Source of the DNA: Flavobacteriia bacterium
GTDB taxonomy: Bacteria; Bacteroidota; Bacteroidia; Flavobacteriales_D; Crocinitomicaceae
Direction: 5' to 3'
Assembly (NCBI GenBank): GCA_947446925.1
Contig: CANFHU010000017.1
Coordinates: 1-56,453, forward strand
Length of the DNA: 56,453 bases
The notes under the pieces are model-generated. The model was given only the letters and a program-made list of their open reading frames with translations. It searched no databases and was not told the origin of the DNA. How positions within the stretch are numbered: the stretch's first letter is position 1; each line of letters opens with the position of its first letter. Position numbers and translations under genes: made by a program. Of the stretch, positions 33,877-43,300 are shown one piece after another.

Positions 33877-33907
33877 AAAAAAAGGTCTTGATTTCTCAAG
33901 ACCTTTT
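33877..33907 (-). terminator. Terminator downstream of tRNA-Lys
   Basis: aaaaggtcttga (33880-33891) pairs with tcaagacctttt (33896-33907). On the minus strand a run of seven Ts follows. It ends transcription from the tRNA-Lys gene about 50 bp beyond its 3' end. Confidence 0.85.
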
Positions 33908-33954
33908 GTCAACGTTTTTGTCAATTAAGACTGTAACTTATTGATTTTCAGTTA

Positions 33955-33974
33955 CTTTAGTGATCCCGCTGGGA
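33955..33974 (-). other. Right attachment-site-like repeat within the tRNA-Lys 3' end
   Basis: ctttagtgatcccgctggga, identical to 10619-10638 and in the same orientation. It covers the last 14 bases of the intact tRNA-Lys and six bases beyond. Confidence 0.7.
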
Positions 33975-34033
33975 TTCGAACCCAGGACCCATACATTAAA
34001 AGTGTATTGCTCTACCAGCTGAGCTACGGAATC
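33961..34033 (-). tRNA. tRNA-Lys (anticodon TTT)
   Basis: The 73-nt cloverleaf is complete on the minus strand. The acceptor arm GATTCCG/CGGGATC (one G-T pair) carries discriminator A. The D arm is GCTC...GAGC, the anticodon arm ATACA-CTTTTAA-TGTAT has anticodon TTT, and the T arm is CTGGG-TTCGAAT-CCCAG. CCA is not encoded. A textbook promoter lies upstream and a terminator downstream. Its 3' end is the apparent integration site of the 23-kb island. Confidence 0.97.
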
Positions 34034-34064
34034 TTGTTGTTTGTCTGTTTGTGTTAGACGAGTG

Positions 34065-34094
34065 CAAAGATACAACCAATATTCGTATCTGCAA
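34065..34094 (-). promoter_or_regulatory. Promoter of tRNA-Lys
   Basis: Minus strand: TTG (34092-34094), 19-base spacer, TATCTTTG (34065-34072). This matches the Bacteroidota TTG-N19-TAnnTTTG consensus and lies about 32 bases before the mature tRNA. Confidence 0.75.
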
Positions 34095-34162
34095 GTGTTT
34101 TTTTAATTATTTTTAGATTATTTTTATGTAAATTATTTAACTATTTGAAAAACATGTTAATA

Positions 34163-34588
34163 CTAAAAAAAATATTTTAATGTTTTTTCGTAGTAATGGA
34201 TTGCAAGTTCATAACCAGTTAATCCAAACCCATAAATACATCCAGCACATACCGGTGAAAGGAGGGAAGAATGTCGAAAAGATTCGCGTGCAGTAATGTT
34301 AGAAATGTGTACTTCCACCACAGGAGTGTAAATACCCGCTACGCAATCACGCAAAGCAACACTTGTATGTGTGTATCCACCTGCATTTAGAATAAAACCG
34401 TCTACTTCCGTATTTTGTAAATAATCGATTAATTCTCCTTCAATGTTAGACTGAAAGAAAAGAAGTTCACAACTACTATTTGCGGCTAATTTTTCTAAAT
34501 AATCGGATAAAGAAACTTCACCGTAGATACTTTTCTCTCGATTTCCAACCAAATTAAGGTTAGGACCATTAACAATTGCTATCTTCAT
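34163..34588 (-). CDS. aroQ: 3-dehydroquinate dehydratase, type II
   Basis: A 141-residue enzyme of the shikimate pathway that removes water from 3-dehydroquinate. It begins KIAIVNGPNLNLVGNREKSI, has the catalytic tyrosine in SIYGEVSL, and shows FILNAGGYTHTSVALRDCV and VEVHISNITARESFRHSSLL with the active-site His and Arg. Length and motifs are standard. It is divergent from xerD, with only 20 bp between the two ATG codons. Confidence 0.96.
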   Translation of the reverse strand: MKIAIVNGPNLNLVGNREKSIYGEVSLSDYLEKLAANSSCELLFFQSNIEGELIDYLQNTEVDGFILNAGGYTHTSVALRDCVAGIYTPVVEVHISNITARESFRHSSLLSPVCAGCIYGFGLTGYELAIHYYEKTLKYFF

Positions 34589-34608
34589 ACGCTCAAATTA
34601 CCAACTTT

Positions 34609-35514
34609 ATGAATACTTGGGAACGCTATATTAAGAATTTTGTTTCATTTCTGAAAATTGAAAAGGGTTTATCTGAAAATTCCATTCTAGCGTATCAACG
34701 GGATGTTACAAAATTAATGGAATATTGTACCGATCACCAGCTGAAAAATCCTACGTTAGTTGGTTTGGATGAACTGAAGGGATTTGTTTTTATTTTACAT
34801 GAACTAGGACTTTCCGCGCGTTCACAGGCACGCGTAATCTCGGGAGTAAAGCAATTTTTTCAGTTTCTTATTTTGGAGAGTGAACGCGATGACGATCCGA
34901 GTGAATTATTAGAATTGCCTAAAATAGGGTTGAAATTACCGGAGGTGTTGACGATTGAAGAAATAGATGCTTTAATTGAAGCTATTGATTATAGTAAGAA
35001 CGAAGGGATACGTAATCGTGCTATTTTAGAGACGCTTTATAGTTGTGGACTTCGTGTAAGTGAGTTAGTTAATTTGCGTTTCTCTGATTTGTATTTGGAG
35101 GAAGGATTTATTCGAGTTATCGGTAAGGGGAATAAAGAACGTTTGGTTCCTACTAGTCCTTCGGTAAAAGAGGAGATTTCGTGTTATGTTTCAGAAACGC
35201 GCAACCATCAAAGTATCAAACCTGGTAATGAAGATATTGTGTTTTTAAATCGTCGTGGCGCAAAATTGACGCGTGTGATGATTTTTACCATTATAAAAGA
35301 CTTAGCAAATGTAATTGGTTTAAAGAAAAGTGTAAGTCCGCATACCTTCCGACATTCTTTTGCTACGCATTTGATTGAGGGAGGTGCTAATTTACGCGCG
35401 ATACAAGAAATGTTGGGACATGAGTCGATCACGACTACGGAAATTTATACTCATTTAGACCAACGTTTTATCCGGGAAGCAATCATTTCGTATCATCCGA
35501 GGAATAAAAAATGA
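34609..35514 (+). CDS. xerD: Tyrosine recombinase XerD
   Basis: A 301-residue site-specific recombinase of chromosome dimer resolution. The SAM-like N-terminal domain starts YIKNFVSFLKIEKGLSENSI. The catalytic residues are Arg in SCGLRVSELVNL (about 147), HTFRHSFATHLIEGG (about 245), GHESITTTEIYTHL with the nucleophilic Tyr (about 279). The ATG at 34609 is preferred over the TTG at 34576, which would lie inside aroQ and add 11 atypical residues. Although it adjoins the tRNA-Lys island, its pairing with aroQ and typical sequence mark it as the core gene. Confidence 0.93.
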   Translation: MNTWERYIKNFVSFLKIEKGLSENSILAYQRDVTKLMEYCTDHQLKNPTLVGLDELKGFVFILHELGLSARSQARVISGVKQFFQFLILESERDDDPSELLELPKIGLKLPEVLTIEEIDALIEAIDYSKNEGIRNRAILETLYSCGLRVSELVNLRFSDLYLEEGFIRVIGKGNKERLVPTSPSVKEEISCYVSETRNHQSIKPGNEDIVFLNRRGAKLTRVMIFTIIKDLANVIGLKKSVSPHTFRHSFATHLIEGGANLRAIQEMLGHESITTTEIYTHLDQRFIREAIISYHPRNKK

Positions 35515-35649
35515 ATTTGAAAATGTGGTAATTTGAAAATGCTAGAAATTAAAATTTCTTCGATAAAAAGCGTATTTCTACGCAATCTTCAGTTGGTAAG
35601 TATTTTAAATTGATTTCAGAGCTAACTTTGTGCTCATTTAGAAGGATTA

Positions 35650-36096
35650 ATGCACTTACCATATTACCAATTAACTATAGGAGAATCAAAATCTATCTTT
35701 GAATTTACAAGTGTTGGACCCAAGGGTGAAATACCGAAGATTATAGTTTTTAGTAAAAAAGAAGGTGAAAACATCTATAATCTTGCGTTTGGAGATGTTG
35801 AAGAAAAGACTGGCAAAGTAAATGATAGAATTGTTTCAAATAATGGGGATAGGGATATTGTATTAGCAACCGTAGTTAGAGCAGTTTTAATTTTTTTAAA
35901 TTTCAATTCTACGTGTAAGGTATATGTAAAAGGAAGTACAAAATCTCGTACACGATTATATAGAATGGGAATTTCAAGGTATTATAAAAATGTAAGTAAA
36001 GAGTTGTATATTTTAGGTTATACTTCTGAAAAATGGGAGGAATTTGAAATAAATAAACATTATAATTCATTTGTAATTCAATTAAAAAAAATATAA
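35650..36096 (+). CDS. DUF6934-like protein (148 aa)
   Basis: Shows the pattern I associate with DUF6934: FEFTSVGPKGEIPKIIVFSK, YNLAFGDVEEKTGKVNDRIV, SNNGDRDIVLATVVRAVLIF, VKGSTKSRTRLYRMGISRYY. It is small, soluble and mixed alpha/beta, with no known catalytic motif. In Bacteroidota these genes commonly sit next to a very small gene, and the pairing looks like a toxin-antitoxin or defence module, though this is unproven. Here two related small genes follow on the same strand. Confidence 0.75.
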   Translation: MHLPYYQLTIGESKSIFEFTSVGPKGEIPKIIVFSKKEGENIYNLAFGDVEEKTGKVNDRIVSNNGDRDIVLATVVRAVLIFLNFNSTCKVYVKGSTKSRTRLYRMGISRYYKNVSKELYILGYTSEKWEEFEINKHYNSFVIQLKKI

Positions 36097-36119
36097 ATTT
36101 GAATATAAAATATCATAAA

Positions 36120-36287
36120 ATGAAATCAATTAAAATAGACAATAATCTTTCCATAGATAATCTGAAAATTGATAGTTCGTTAGATCGATTTTTAACAATG
36201 GAAATTCCATTTATTCAAGAGAAAATTAAATCCCTTGAGTATGCTTTGGAACATACTAATTTGTTAGAGGTTCTTGGTGAGAAGTAG
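36120..36287 (+). CDS. Small protein, paralogue 1 of a tandem pair (55 aa)
   Basis: Begins MKSIKIDNNLSIDNLKIDSS and contains LDRFLTMEIPFIQEKIKSLE, ending LLEVLGEK. The middle is nearly identical to the next gene (LDRFLTMEIPFIQkKIe). ATG at 36120 is preferred to a TTG at 36099. It lies 24 bp after the DUF6934-like gene. Unknown function; a cognate partner of that protein is plausible. Confidence 0.6.
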   Translation: MKSIKIDNNLSIDNLKIDSSLDRFLTMEIPFIQEKIKSLEYALEHTNLLEVLGEK

Positions 36288-36316
36288 ATTTTTTAATTTT
36301 ACGAATATCAATAATT

Positions 36317-36493
36317 ATGAAAAAGACAAAAATCACTGATATTTCGATGTTGATAGATGAAAAAAATCTAAAGTTCGATCCATCTTTAGATCGTTTTTTA
36401 ACTATGGAAATTCCTTTTATTCAGAAGAAAATTGAATGTACTATTGAAAATATGAATAACTCTAATTTAATGGAGGTTATGGGTATGAATTAA
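36317..36493 (+). CDS. Small protein, paralogue 2 of a tandem pair (58 aa)
   Basis: Reads MKKTKITDISMLIDEKNLKF, then DPSLDRFLTMEIPFIQKKIE and ends NLMEVMGMN. It shares the LDRFLTMEIPFIQ core and the L-(L/M)-EV end with the preceding gene, so the two arose by duplication. Conservation of the frame across both copies supports that they are coding. It is 29 bp downstream of paralogue 1. Confidence 0.6.
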   Translation: MKKTKITDISMLIDEKNLKFDPSLDRFLTMEIPFIQKKIECTIENMNNSNLMEVMGMN

Positions 36494-36515
36494 AGATTAT
36501 GCATCATCTCCCAAT

Positions 36516-36896
36516 CTATTTTTTATAATAGGCTAATAAAGCTAATGGTATAATTAACCAAAAAGAGATCATAGCCATATCAAATAGACGATCAAACCAC
36601 AAACCATCATCGTAAGGAATAAATTGTCTTGGAGCATCTTTAGGGTCTCTTTTTTTTATTTTTCTAAACAACCAAAGAAAAGGATATAAAATAATCAAAT
36701 CATACAAAGGGAAAAATAAGAAAATACAAAAATTAATATTGTTTGAATAATAAACTTGAATACTTCCAATAATTGTTAGAACTAAAGAAATTGAAAATAT
36801 TATTAACCGTTTTTTAAATAATAGTTTTCTAAAGAATAATAACATAAAAGGGATAGTCATTAGTCCAATAATAAAAACTATATTTTCAATATTCAC
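36516..36896 (-). CDS. Small polytopic membrane protein (126 aa)
   Basis: Four hydrophobic segments are visible (IVFIIGLMTIPFMLLFF, LIIFSISLVLTIIGSIQVYY, FCIFLFFPLYDLIILYPFLW, MAMISFWLIIPLALLAYY), with a charged loop KKRDPKDAPRQFIPYDDGLW between the third and fourth. I recognise no family. It converges on the small-protein pair and is not obviously linked to rimO upstream. Confidence 0.6.
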   Translation of the reverse strand: MNIENIVFIIGLMTIPFMLLFFRKLLFKKRLIIFSISLVLTIIGSIQVYYSNNINFCIFLFFPLYDLIILYPFLWLFRKIKKRDPKDAPRQFIPYDDGLWFDRLFDMAMISFWLIIPLALLAYYKK

Positions 36897-36948
36897 TAAA
36901 CAGATATTTTTAATTTTTTTTAAATTAGTGAATGTAATCTTTAAATCT

Positions 36949-38262
36949 TCAAATTAATTTTCCATACAAATCATAATGATCCGCACTCGTGATCTCTACG
37001 TTCGCAAAATCACCAATACGAACAAACACATCGCCTTCTTTTTTAACTAACACTTCGTTGTCTACTTCTGGGGAGTCGAACTCCGTACGACCAATGAAAT
37101 AATCACCTTCTACACGGTCGAAAAGTACTTTGAATGTTTTACCAATTTTCTCTTGGTTTAGTTCGTAACTAATTCCAGATTGCAATTCCATGATTTTATC
37201 CGCACGATCTTTTTTAGTTTTCTCAGAAACATCGTCTTTCAAGGAGAATGCATGCGTATTTTCCTCGTGTGAATAGGTGAAAACTCCTAAACGATCAAAA
37301 CGCATTTTTTCAACAAAGTCATACATTTCTTGGAATTCCGCTTTCGTTTCTCCAGGGTAACCAACAATAAGCGTTGTACGAATCGCAATGTTTGGAACTT
37401 TCGCACGAATTTCTTCAACCAATGCCTCTGTTTTTTCGCGCGTGATACCACGACGCATGGATTCTAAAATCTTTGTGGAACCGTGTTGTAACGGAATGTC
37501 TAAATAGAAATTTACGTTCGATTTGTCGTTCATTACATCCAATACATCCATTGGGAAACCAGAAGGGAAGGCGTAATGTAAACGGATCCATTCGATTCCT
37601 TCAACATCGGATAATTGAGAAACCAAATCCGCTAAAGCTCTTTTTTTGTAGATATCTAAACCGTAATAAGTCAAATCTTGTGCAATTAAGATTAACTCTT
37701 TCACTCCTTTTGCTGCTAAACTTTTCGCTGACGCTACAAGGTCTTCAATCGGTGTTGAAACGTGTTTACCACGCATCAATGGAATTGCACAAAACGAACA
37801 AGGACGGTCGCAACCTTCCGCAATTTTGAAATACGCATAATGCGATGGGGTAGTCAACAAACGTTCTCCCACCAATTCTTGTTTGTAATCTGCTTTCAAT
37901 GTTTTCAATAAACGTGGCAATTCACGCGTACCAAAAAATGCATCCACCTCTGGAATTTCATTTTCTAAATCCTCGCGGTAACGCTCGGATAAACAACCAG
38001 TCACATATACTTTATCGACTTCTCCGTCATTTTTTGCTTGTGCATAACGCAAAATGGTATCAATCGATTCTTGCTTTGCATTATCAATAAATCCACAGGT
38101 GTTTATAATCACAATTTCCGCATCGTCCGACATGGATTCGTGTTCTACGTCAAATTTATTGGCTTTCAATTGTGCCATCAATACTTCGGAATCAAACGTG
38201 TTTTTGGAACAACCTAGGGTAATTACGTTTACTTTATTTTTCTTTAATGTTTTTGTTTTCAT
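36949..38262 (-). CDS. rimO: Ribosomal protein S12 methylthiotransferase RimO
   Basis: A 437-residue radical-SAM enzyme that adds a methylthio group to an aspartate of ribosomal protein S12. The N-terminal MTTase domain has its cluster cysteines in VITLGCSKNTFDSE, NTCGFIDNAKQES and VTGCLSERY. The radical-SAM CxxxCxxC motif is in CDRPCSFCAIPLMRGKH, and a C-terminal TRAM domain follows (VLFDRVEGDYFIGRTEFDSP). SPEVDNEV in TRAM distinguishes RimO from MiaB. Complete, start ATG at 38262. Confidence 0.96.
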   Translation of the reverse strand: MKTKTLKKNKVNVITLGCSKNTFDSEVLMAQLKANKFDVEHESMSDDAEIVIINTCGFIDNAKQESIDTILRYAQAKNDGEVDKVYVTGCLSERYREDLENEIPEVDAFFGTRELPRLLKTLKADYKQELVGERLLTTPSHYAYFKIAEGCDRPCSFCAIPLMRGKHVSTPIEDLVASAKSLAAKGVKELILIAQDLTYYGLDIYKKRALADLVSQLSDVEGIEWIRLHYAFPSGFPMDVLDVMNDKSNVNFYLDIPLQHGSTKILESMRRGITREKTEALVEEIRAKVPNIAIRTTLIVGYPGETKAEFQEMYDFVEKMRFDRLGVFTYSHEENTHAFSLKDDVSEKTKKDRADKIMELQSGISYELNQEKIGKTFKVLFDRVEGDYFIGRTEFDSPEVDNEVLVKKEGDVFVRIGDFANVEITSADHYDLYGKLI

Positions 38263-38354
38263 ATCGTTTGATTATAAATCGTTTAATTTAATTTTTTGAT
38301 GTGTTTCACATCGTTTGCGATGTTTAAGTGAAACATCGCTACGGGGGGTGATGC

Positions 38355-39227
38355 TTATTCTACGGTCCCTGAGGCTCTAGAAGGACCGTTCCCTTTCAAT
38401 CCTTGCGCCAAAAAATACACCCCAACCATAATCATAGGAAGGCTTAATAATTGGCCAGTATTAATAATCCAATAGGTATCGCGTTCAGTTTGACCTACTT
38501 TAATAAATTCAACTACAAATCGCACAGACCACAATAAAATCATAAAGGTTCCAAATAATACACCTGGTTTGTTTCTAGACTCTGTTTTCCAATACATGTA
38601 CATTAACAAGCAGAAAATCAAGAAATACCAACATGCTTCATATAGTTGAGCAGGGTGTCTAAAAACTTGTGTGTTGTTGATTAAGTATTCCGCGCCTGCA
38701 TGGTTGAATCGGAATCCCCAAGGCAAATCTGTTGGCAGACCAATGATTTCATGGTTTACAAGATTTCCTAAACGGATACAACATGCTGTAATTGCAGCAG
38801 AAATTACAATGCGATCTAAAATCCATAAAAATGGTTTTTGTGTCACTTTTTTGGAGAAAAACCATAAGGAAATAAACAGGGCAATGGTTGCTCCGTGGGA
38901 GGCTAAACCTCCTTCCCAGACTTTAAACATATCGGCAGGATGCGAGAAATATCCTCGCTCAATAATGTTACCAAATGGATCGATTACGTCCCAATAAGGA
39001 CCATAAAAAAACACATGTCCAAAACGAGCGCCTAGAATGGTTGCGATGACCACATACATTAACAATTTGTCTAATATTTTTTCGTCTATATTTTCGCGTT
39101 TGAAAATACGTTTCATCACAAAAAAACCGATGATAATTCCAGAGACAAACAATAAACCATACTTATTTGGTGTTGCTTGACCTTCAATTAATTCTGAGGT
39201 TACATTCCAATCAATTCCTAAAATCAT
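38355..39227 (-). CDS. lgt: Prolipoprotein diacylglyceryl transferase
   Basis: A 290-residue inner-membrane enzyme with about seven helices that adds diacylglycerol to the lipobox cysteine of prelipoproteins. Signature segments are VWEGGLASHGATIALF and RLGNLVNHEIIGLPTDLPWG. The last residues KGNGPSRASGTVE are encoded by a palindromic repeat (38362-38389) that also occurs between genes at about 43480 and 45225, so the C-terminus has probably been replaced or extended by repeat insertion. The catalytic core is unaffected. Confidence 0.95.
   Translation of the reverse strand: MILGIDWNVTSELIEGQATPNKYGLLFVSGIIIGFFVMKRIFKRENIDEKILDKLLMYVVIATILGARFGHVFFYGPYWDVIDPFGNIIERGYFSHPADMFKVWEGGLASHGATIALFISLWFFSKKVTQKPFLWILDRIVISAAITACCIRLGNLVNHEIIGLPTDLPWGFRFNHAGAEYLINNTQVFRHPAQLYEACWYFLIFCLLMYMYWKTESRNKPGVLFGTFMILLWSVRFVVEFIKVGQTERDTYWIINTGQLLSLPMIMVGVYFLAQGLKGNGPSRASGTVE
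38362..38389. repeat. Palindromic interspersed repeat inside the lgt 3' end
   Basis: acggtcc (38362-38368) and ggaccgt (38383-38389) bracket ctgaggctctagaa. Related copies occur at 43480-43530 (twice in tandem) and, partly, at 45222-45272. Confidence 0.75.
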
Positions 39228-39251
39228 GTGTTGAATTATGGGGATGAATAA

Positions 39252-40295
39252 TTAGTTATGGGCTTTGAATTTCAACTTTTCAGACCTTCCTTTTTTGAAT
39301 ATCTTATTGCTGATTTCTTTCCCTTTGCGCAATGCTTTTTGTTCTTCTTCTGGTAAATGAATAATTTCTTGACATTCTGTAGAACAACAGTTTTCGAATT
39401 GACTTTTACAGGAATCACATTGAATGAATAACAAATGACAACCATCGTTGACACAATTTGTATGCACATCGCTTGGATTACCACATTGGTGACATACTGA
39501 AACAATATCTTCTGTGATGCGTTCTCCGCGTCGTTCGTCGAATACGAAATTCTTACCAACAAACTTATTTTCTATGCCTAGATTTTTACAATCGTTCGCG
39601 TATTTGATTATACCACCTTCTAGTTGATGAACATTCTTGAATCCACGGTGTTTGTACCACGCGGATGCTTTTTCACAACGAATTCCGCCTGTACAATACA
39701 TCACGATGTTTTTATCTTCGTTTCCTTTTAAATATTCTTCCTCGATAATTGGTAACGATTCTCTAAATGTATCTACATCTGGAGTGATTGCTCCTTTAAA
39801 ATAACCAACTTCACTTTCGTAATGGTTACGGAAATCAATTAAAATTGTATTCGGATCATTTGTTAACTTGTTAAACTCCTCCGCATTCAGGTGAATACCT
39901 TTGTTACGCACATCAAAATTTTCATCATTTAATCCATCCGCAAGGATTTTATCACGCACCTTGATTTTCAACTTTAAAAATGGGTGTTTGACACCACCAT
40001 CTTCCACAGCGATATTCAAGCGAATACCATCTAAGAATGAAATTTGGTACAGTTCATCCCGAAATTGTTCGAAATGGGGGACAGGCACAGAGATTTGTGC
40101 GTTGATACCTTCTTTTGCTACGTAAGTTCTACCTACGATATTTAATTTGGACCATTGTAAAAATAAATGATCGCGAAACAAAGAGGGGTTCTCGATTTGA
40201 GCATATTGGTAAAAAGATACGGTGATAAAGTTTAAACCGCTTTCATTCAATTGTTTTACCAATTCCTCTTTACTTAATGTGTTCCACAGTTGCAT
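39252..40295 (-). CDS. trhO: tRNA uridine(34) hydroxylase TrhO (rhodanese family)
   Basis: A 347-residue YceA/UPF0176 protein. An N-terminal acylphosphatase-like region (ITVSFYQYAQIENPSLFRDH) precedes a rhodanese domain with the active-site loop MYCTGGIRCEKA, and a C-terminal cysteine-rich zinc region follows (CHQCGNPSDVHTNC, CDSCKSQFENCCSTECQE). It forms 5-hydroxyuridine at the wobble position of certain tRNAs. Complete; the gap to lgt is 24 bp, so the two may share a transcript. Confidence 0.93.
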   Translation of the reverse strand: MQLWNTLSKEELVKQLNESGLNFITVSFYQYAQIENPSLFRDHLFLQWSKLNIVGRTYVAKEGINAQISVPVPHFEQFRDELYQISFLDGIRLNIAVEDGGVKHPFLKLKIKVRDKILADGLNDENFDVRNKGIHLNAEEFNKLTNDPNTILIDFRNHYESEVGYFKGAITPDVDTFRESLPIIEEEYLKGNEDKNIVMYCTGGIRCEKASAWYKHRGFKNVHQLEGGIIKYANDCKNLGIENKFVGKNFVFDERRGERITEDIVSVCHQCGNPSDVHTNCVNDGCHLLFIQCDSCKSQFENCCSTECQEIIHLPEEEQKALRKGKEISNKIFKKGRSEKLKFKAHN

Positions 40296-40342
40296 GCTAC
40301 GTACAGATTTAGTTAAAGTGGCTCAAATTTACGATTAATTGT

Positions 40343-43300
40343 CTAAATATCCTCGGGTTTTTTAATTTTCCAAAGCGCAATTAAACTTGGGATTAATAGC
40401 CCAATAAGTATTACTTTGTAACGCACAATTGCTCCCACGATCGGTACCGTCCAGCCAATAAATAAAGCGAGAAGAATACTGAATGAGAAAATGAGTGTAA
40501 GAAATTGACGTTGTGTGCGATTTGTATGTTTGAGTTTTGTGCATCCAAGTACGATTAAAACAAGTAATAAGTAGTTTTCCAATGTGCTTAACCACATCCA
40601 AAATGAATTAGTGTTTGAAGGTGAGGGTAGTAAAAAAACGTTTTTCAATGCGTTTGGAATGTTGGAAAGTAACGTGGAGAAATGACTGTCTAACATTGGC
40701 ATTTCAATTCGACTTCCAGCATGCATTTCGTGTGCAACCAAGACGAGATCATATTGTTTTACTTGTAGATTTTCTAAGAAGTTTAGGCTAGGTAGAGTGA
40801 ATAAAAGGAATAGGTAACCAAGATGTAAAATAAAAGAAAATAACCACCAGTATTTTGTTTTCCAAAAGGTGAACATAAGAAACGAAAGTAGTCCTGGGGC
40901 AAGTGCAATGAGTATGTATACCTTTAAGATAACTAATAAATACGTTGAAATTATAAGTATCAATAAATGAGTTAATTTAATTTTTTTACCTAAATAATAA
41001 CTTGAATTAATTATTGCAATAATTAGCACTAAAATTATAGTTTCTTTCAGTGTGCCAGAACAGAAAAATACTACAGATGGAGTTAGAAAAATACCAAGAA
41101 GAAGGAAGTTGTTTGGTGTAAATATATTCGTAATAAAACGATAAAAAGTTAATGCTCCAAGATAGGAAAAGAAAGCAAAAAACAAGAAGTGAATCGGGTA
41201 GAAGCCTCTAGAAAATAATAAGAGGAAAGCATGTAGTTTAATGAGTACATGATTGTCACCAATGGTACCTATTTCTGTTTGTCGCAACCAATATTTGGTA
41301 TGTACTAATGCTTCGGTCATTTCGGGTGAATTTAATTTTTGACCAACTAAAAACTGGAAATAGTCACTTACAGAAACGGAGTATACTTGTTTGTAAAATT
41401 GTAATGCATCGTCAAAATGTTTAAAAATATCCGCAGTCTCTCGGTTTGGGTAATAGTAAGTATAGACCCAAAATAAACTATACGCACCAAGGACTTTGAT
41501 GCTAAACAAACCGAGGTTTTTCCAATAATTTAGTCTTGAAAAACGTAGTTTAGGAAGTTTGTAGATAAACAATGCAAAAACAACAAAGTATCCAAAAAAC
41601 AATCCGTAATTCCATAAATTTGACGGAATTTCTTGTTTCTCCAACCTCGCTCCAATACTAACATGTCCCGTCATTTCGTCACTTCGTCTCTCGTCTCTCG
41701 TCACTCGAATTGCTCCAATATTTCCTCCCAATAAGTTATTTTCCTTTAATTGAAATTTTTTCTCTGTTGGATTCATCATTAAATTACTTAAATGAGGAAT
41801 AAAGTGATTATTGACTTGTTTGGTGCCATAAAACACATCATGGTCACGTGCTTTTAATTCACTGTCGGTGATATTGTTGTATGAGTAAATATTTGTAAAA
41901 TCAAGGCTTCCACCATCCGGTCTACAAGCGCCCATCGAATATTTATTGTGAATAAAGGAATTGTTATAAACCGCATCATTTTCCGCTTTTTGGTTGACCA
42001 CCATGGCCACAAAACAGTTCCAAACTACGTTGTGATGCACCTTAAAATTTTTGTGGTTGTTGTCTAAATAGATTCCTCCACCAAAATGAGGTGCGTAGTT
42101 ATCGTGCAACCAGTTATACGCGATTTCCGTTCCTTTTCCGTCGGTGTCATACGTGTAGGTTAACCCAAGATCGTCGTTGAGTAATCCTCCTTCTGCGATT
42201 TCATTGTATAGAATTTTACTGTTTCTAAGTTTACGGTGAACAAGAACACTACGTGCAGTTTTGGAGAAGGTAGAATGAGTAACATGGTGGTTATTTCCAG
42301 TAATATTCAAAGGTGCACAATCTGTCCCCATCCAGTCGCAATCGTTTATCATGCAGTTCTTCAGGATGTGATTTGTTCCCCAAACAGTTAAGCCATCTCC
42401 CCAACTATGTTGTACTTTGGAGTTTATGAATGTATTTCTGTTTCCAGATATAATTACTCCTTTGCCACTCCAGTTTTTAGGTTCATTATAATCCATTCCA
42501 TGAAGTGTTCCTCCAAAACGATCAAAACCAGAATCGAAAGTGAAAAACGGGGTAGGGTAATTTATTAAAACGCGATCTACGACACAGTACTTACTATTTT
42601 CTAGTGAGAGATTTCCTGCATAAATAGTAATTCCACGTAATTGAATATATTTTTTATGTGCTAATGAAACTGCAAATTCTTTTGTTCGTATTTCGATTTC
42701 ATTCGGATTAAATTCTTTTGGTTTAGCATAAAAATAAAGGTGTTTCCCATTGGAAAACCATTCTCCAGGATCATCTAAAAAGGTATATTTACCTACCAAA
42801 AATCCTTTTCCTTTTCCTAAATATGCTTTTTTATGGATTTTATTCCAATAGAAAGCTTCGTTTTTAAGGTGAACAAGTTTTCCTGAATGATGTACAATCT
42901 TTCCATTAAGCGCAACTAGTCCACGTCCACAAATCCCAACTAATCTTGCTCCGGTAATATTTCCATATTTTTCGAAGCCCGGAACTTTCACTGTTTTGTT
43001 CGGAAATGCGAAGATATTCCCCCATGTTTTTGTGTTTAATTCTCCTTCACGAATAGTAGGAAAACTTGCCTGCATACTTGGTTTACCTGCGATAAATACT
43101 TGTACAACTTTTTCGGAGCAAGGTATTCTATAGATGTTTTTTGCGTGCTTTGTCCAATGATTTCGTTTAAATGTTGGTGTAATTGTTACTTTTTCATTTG
43201 GATAATTTTGAAGTTTAATCGGTTGTTTTTTGTTTCCATCGCGTTTAAAATGAATTGTTTCGCGGTAGGTACCTTTACGCACAATGCAAATATCTCCAGG

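Noticed and set aside
34576-34608. Longer XerD start at TTG
   Set aside because: It overlaps aroQ and adds residues not typical for XerD; an ATG at 34609 fits.
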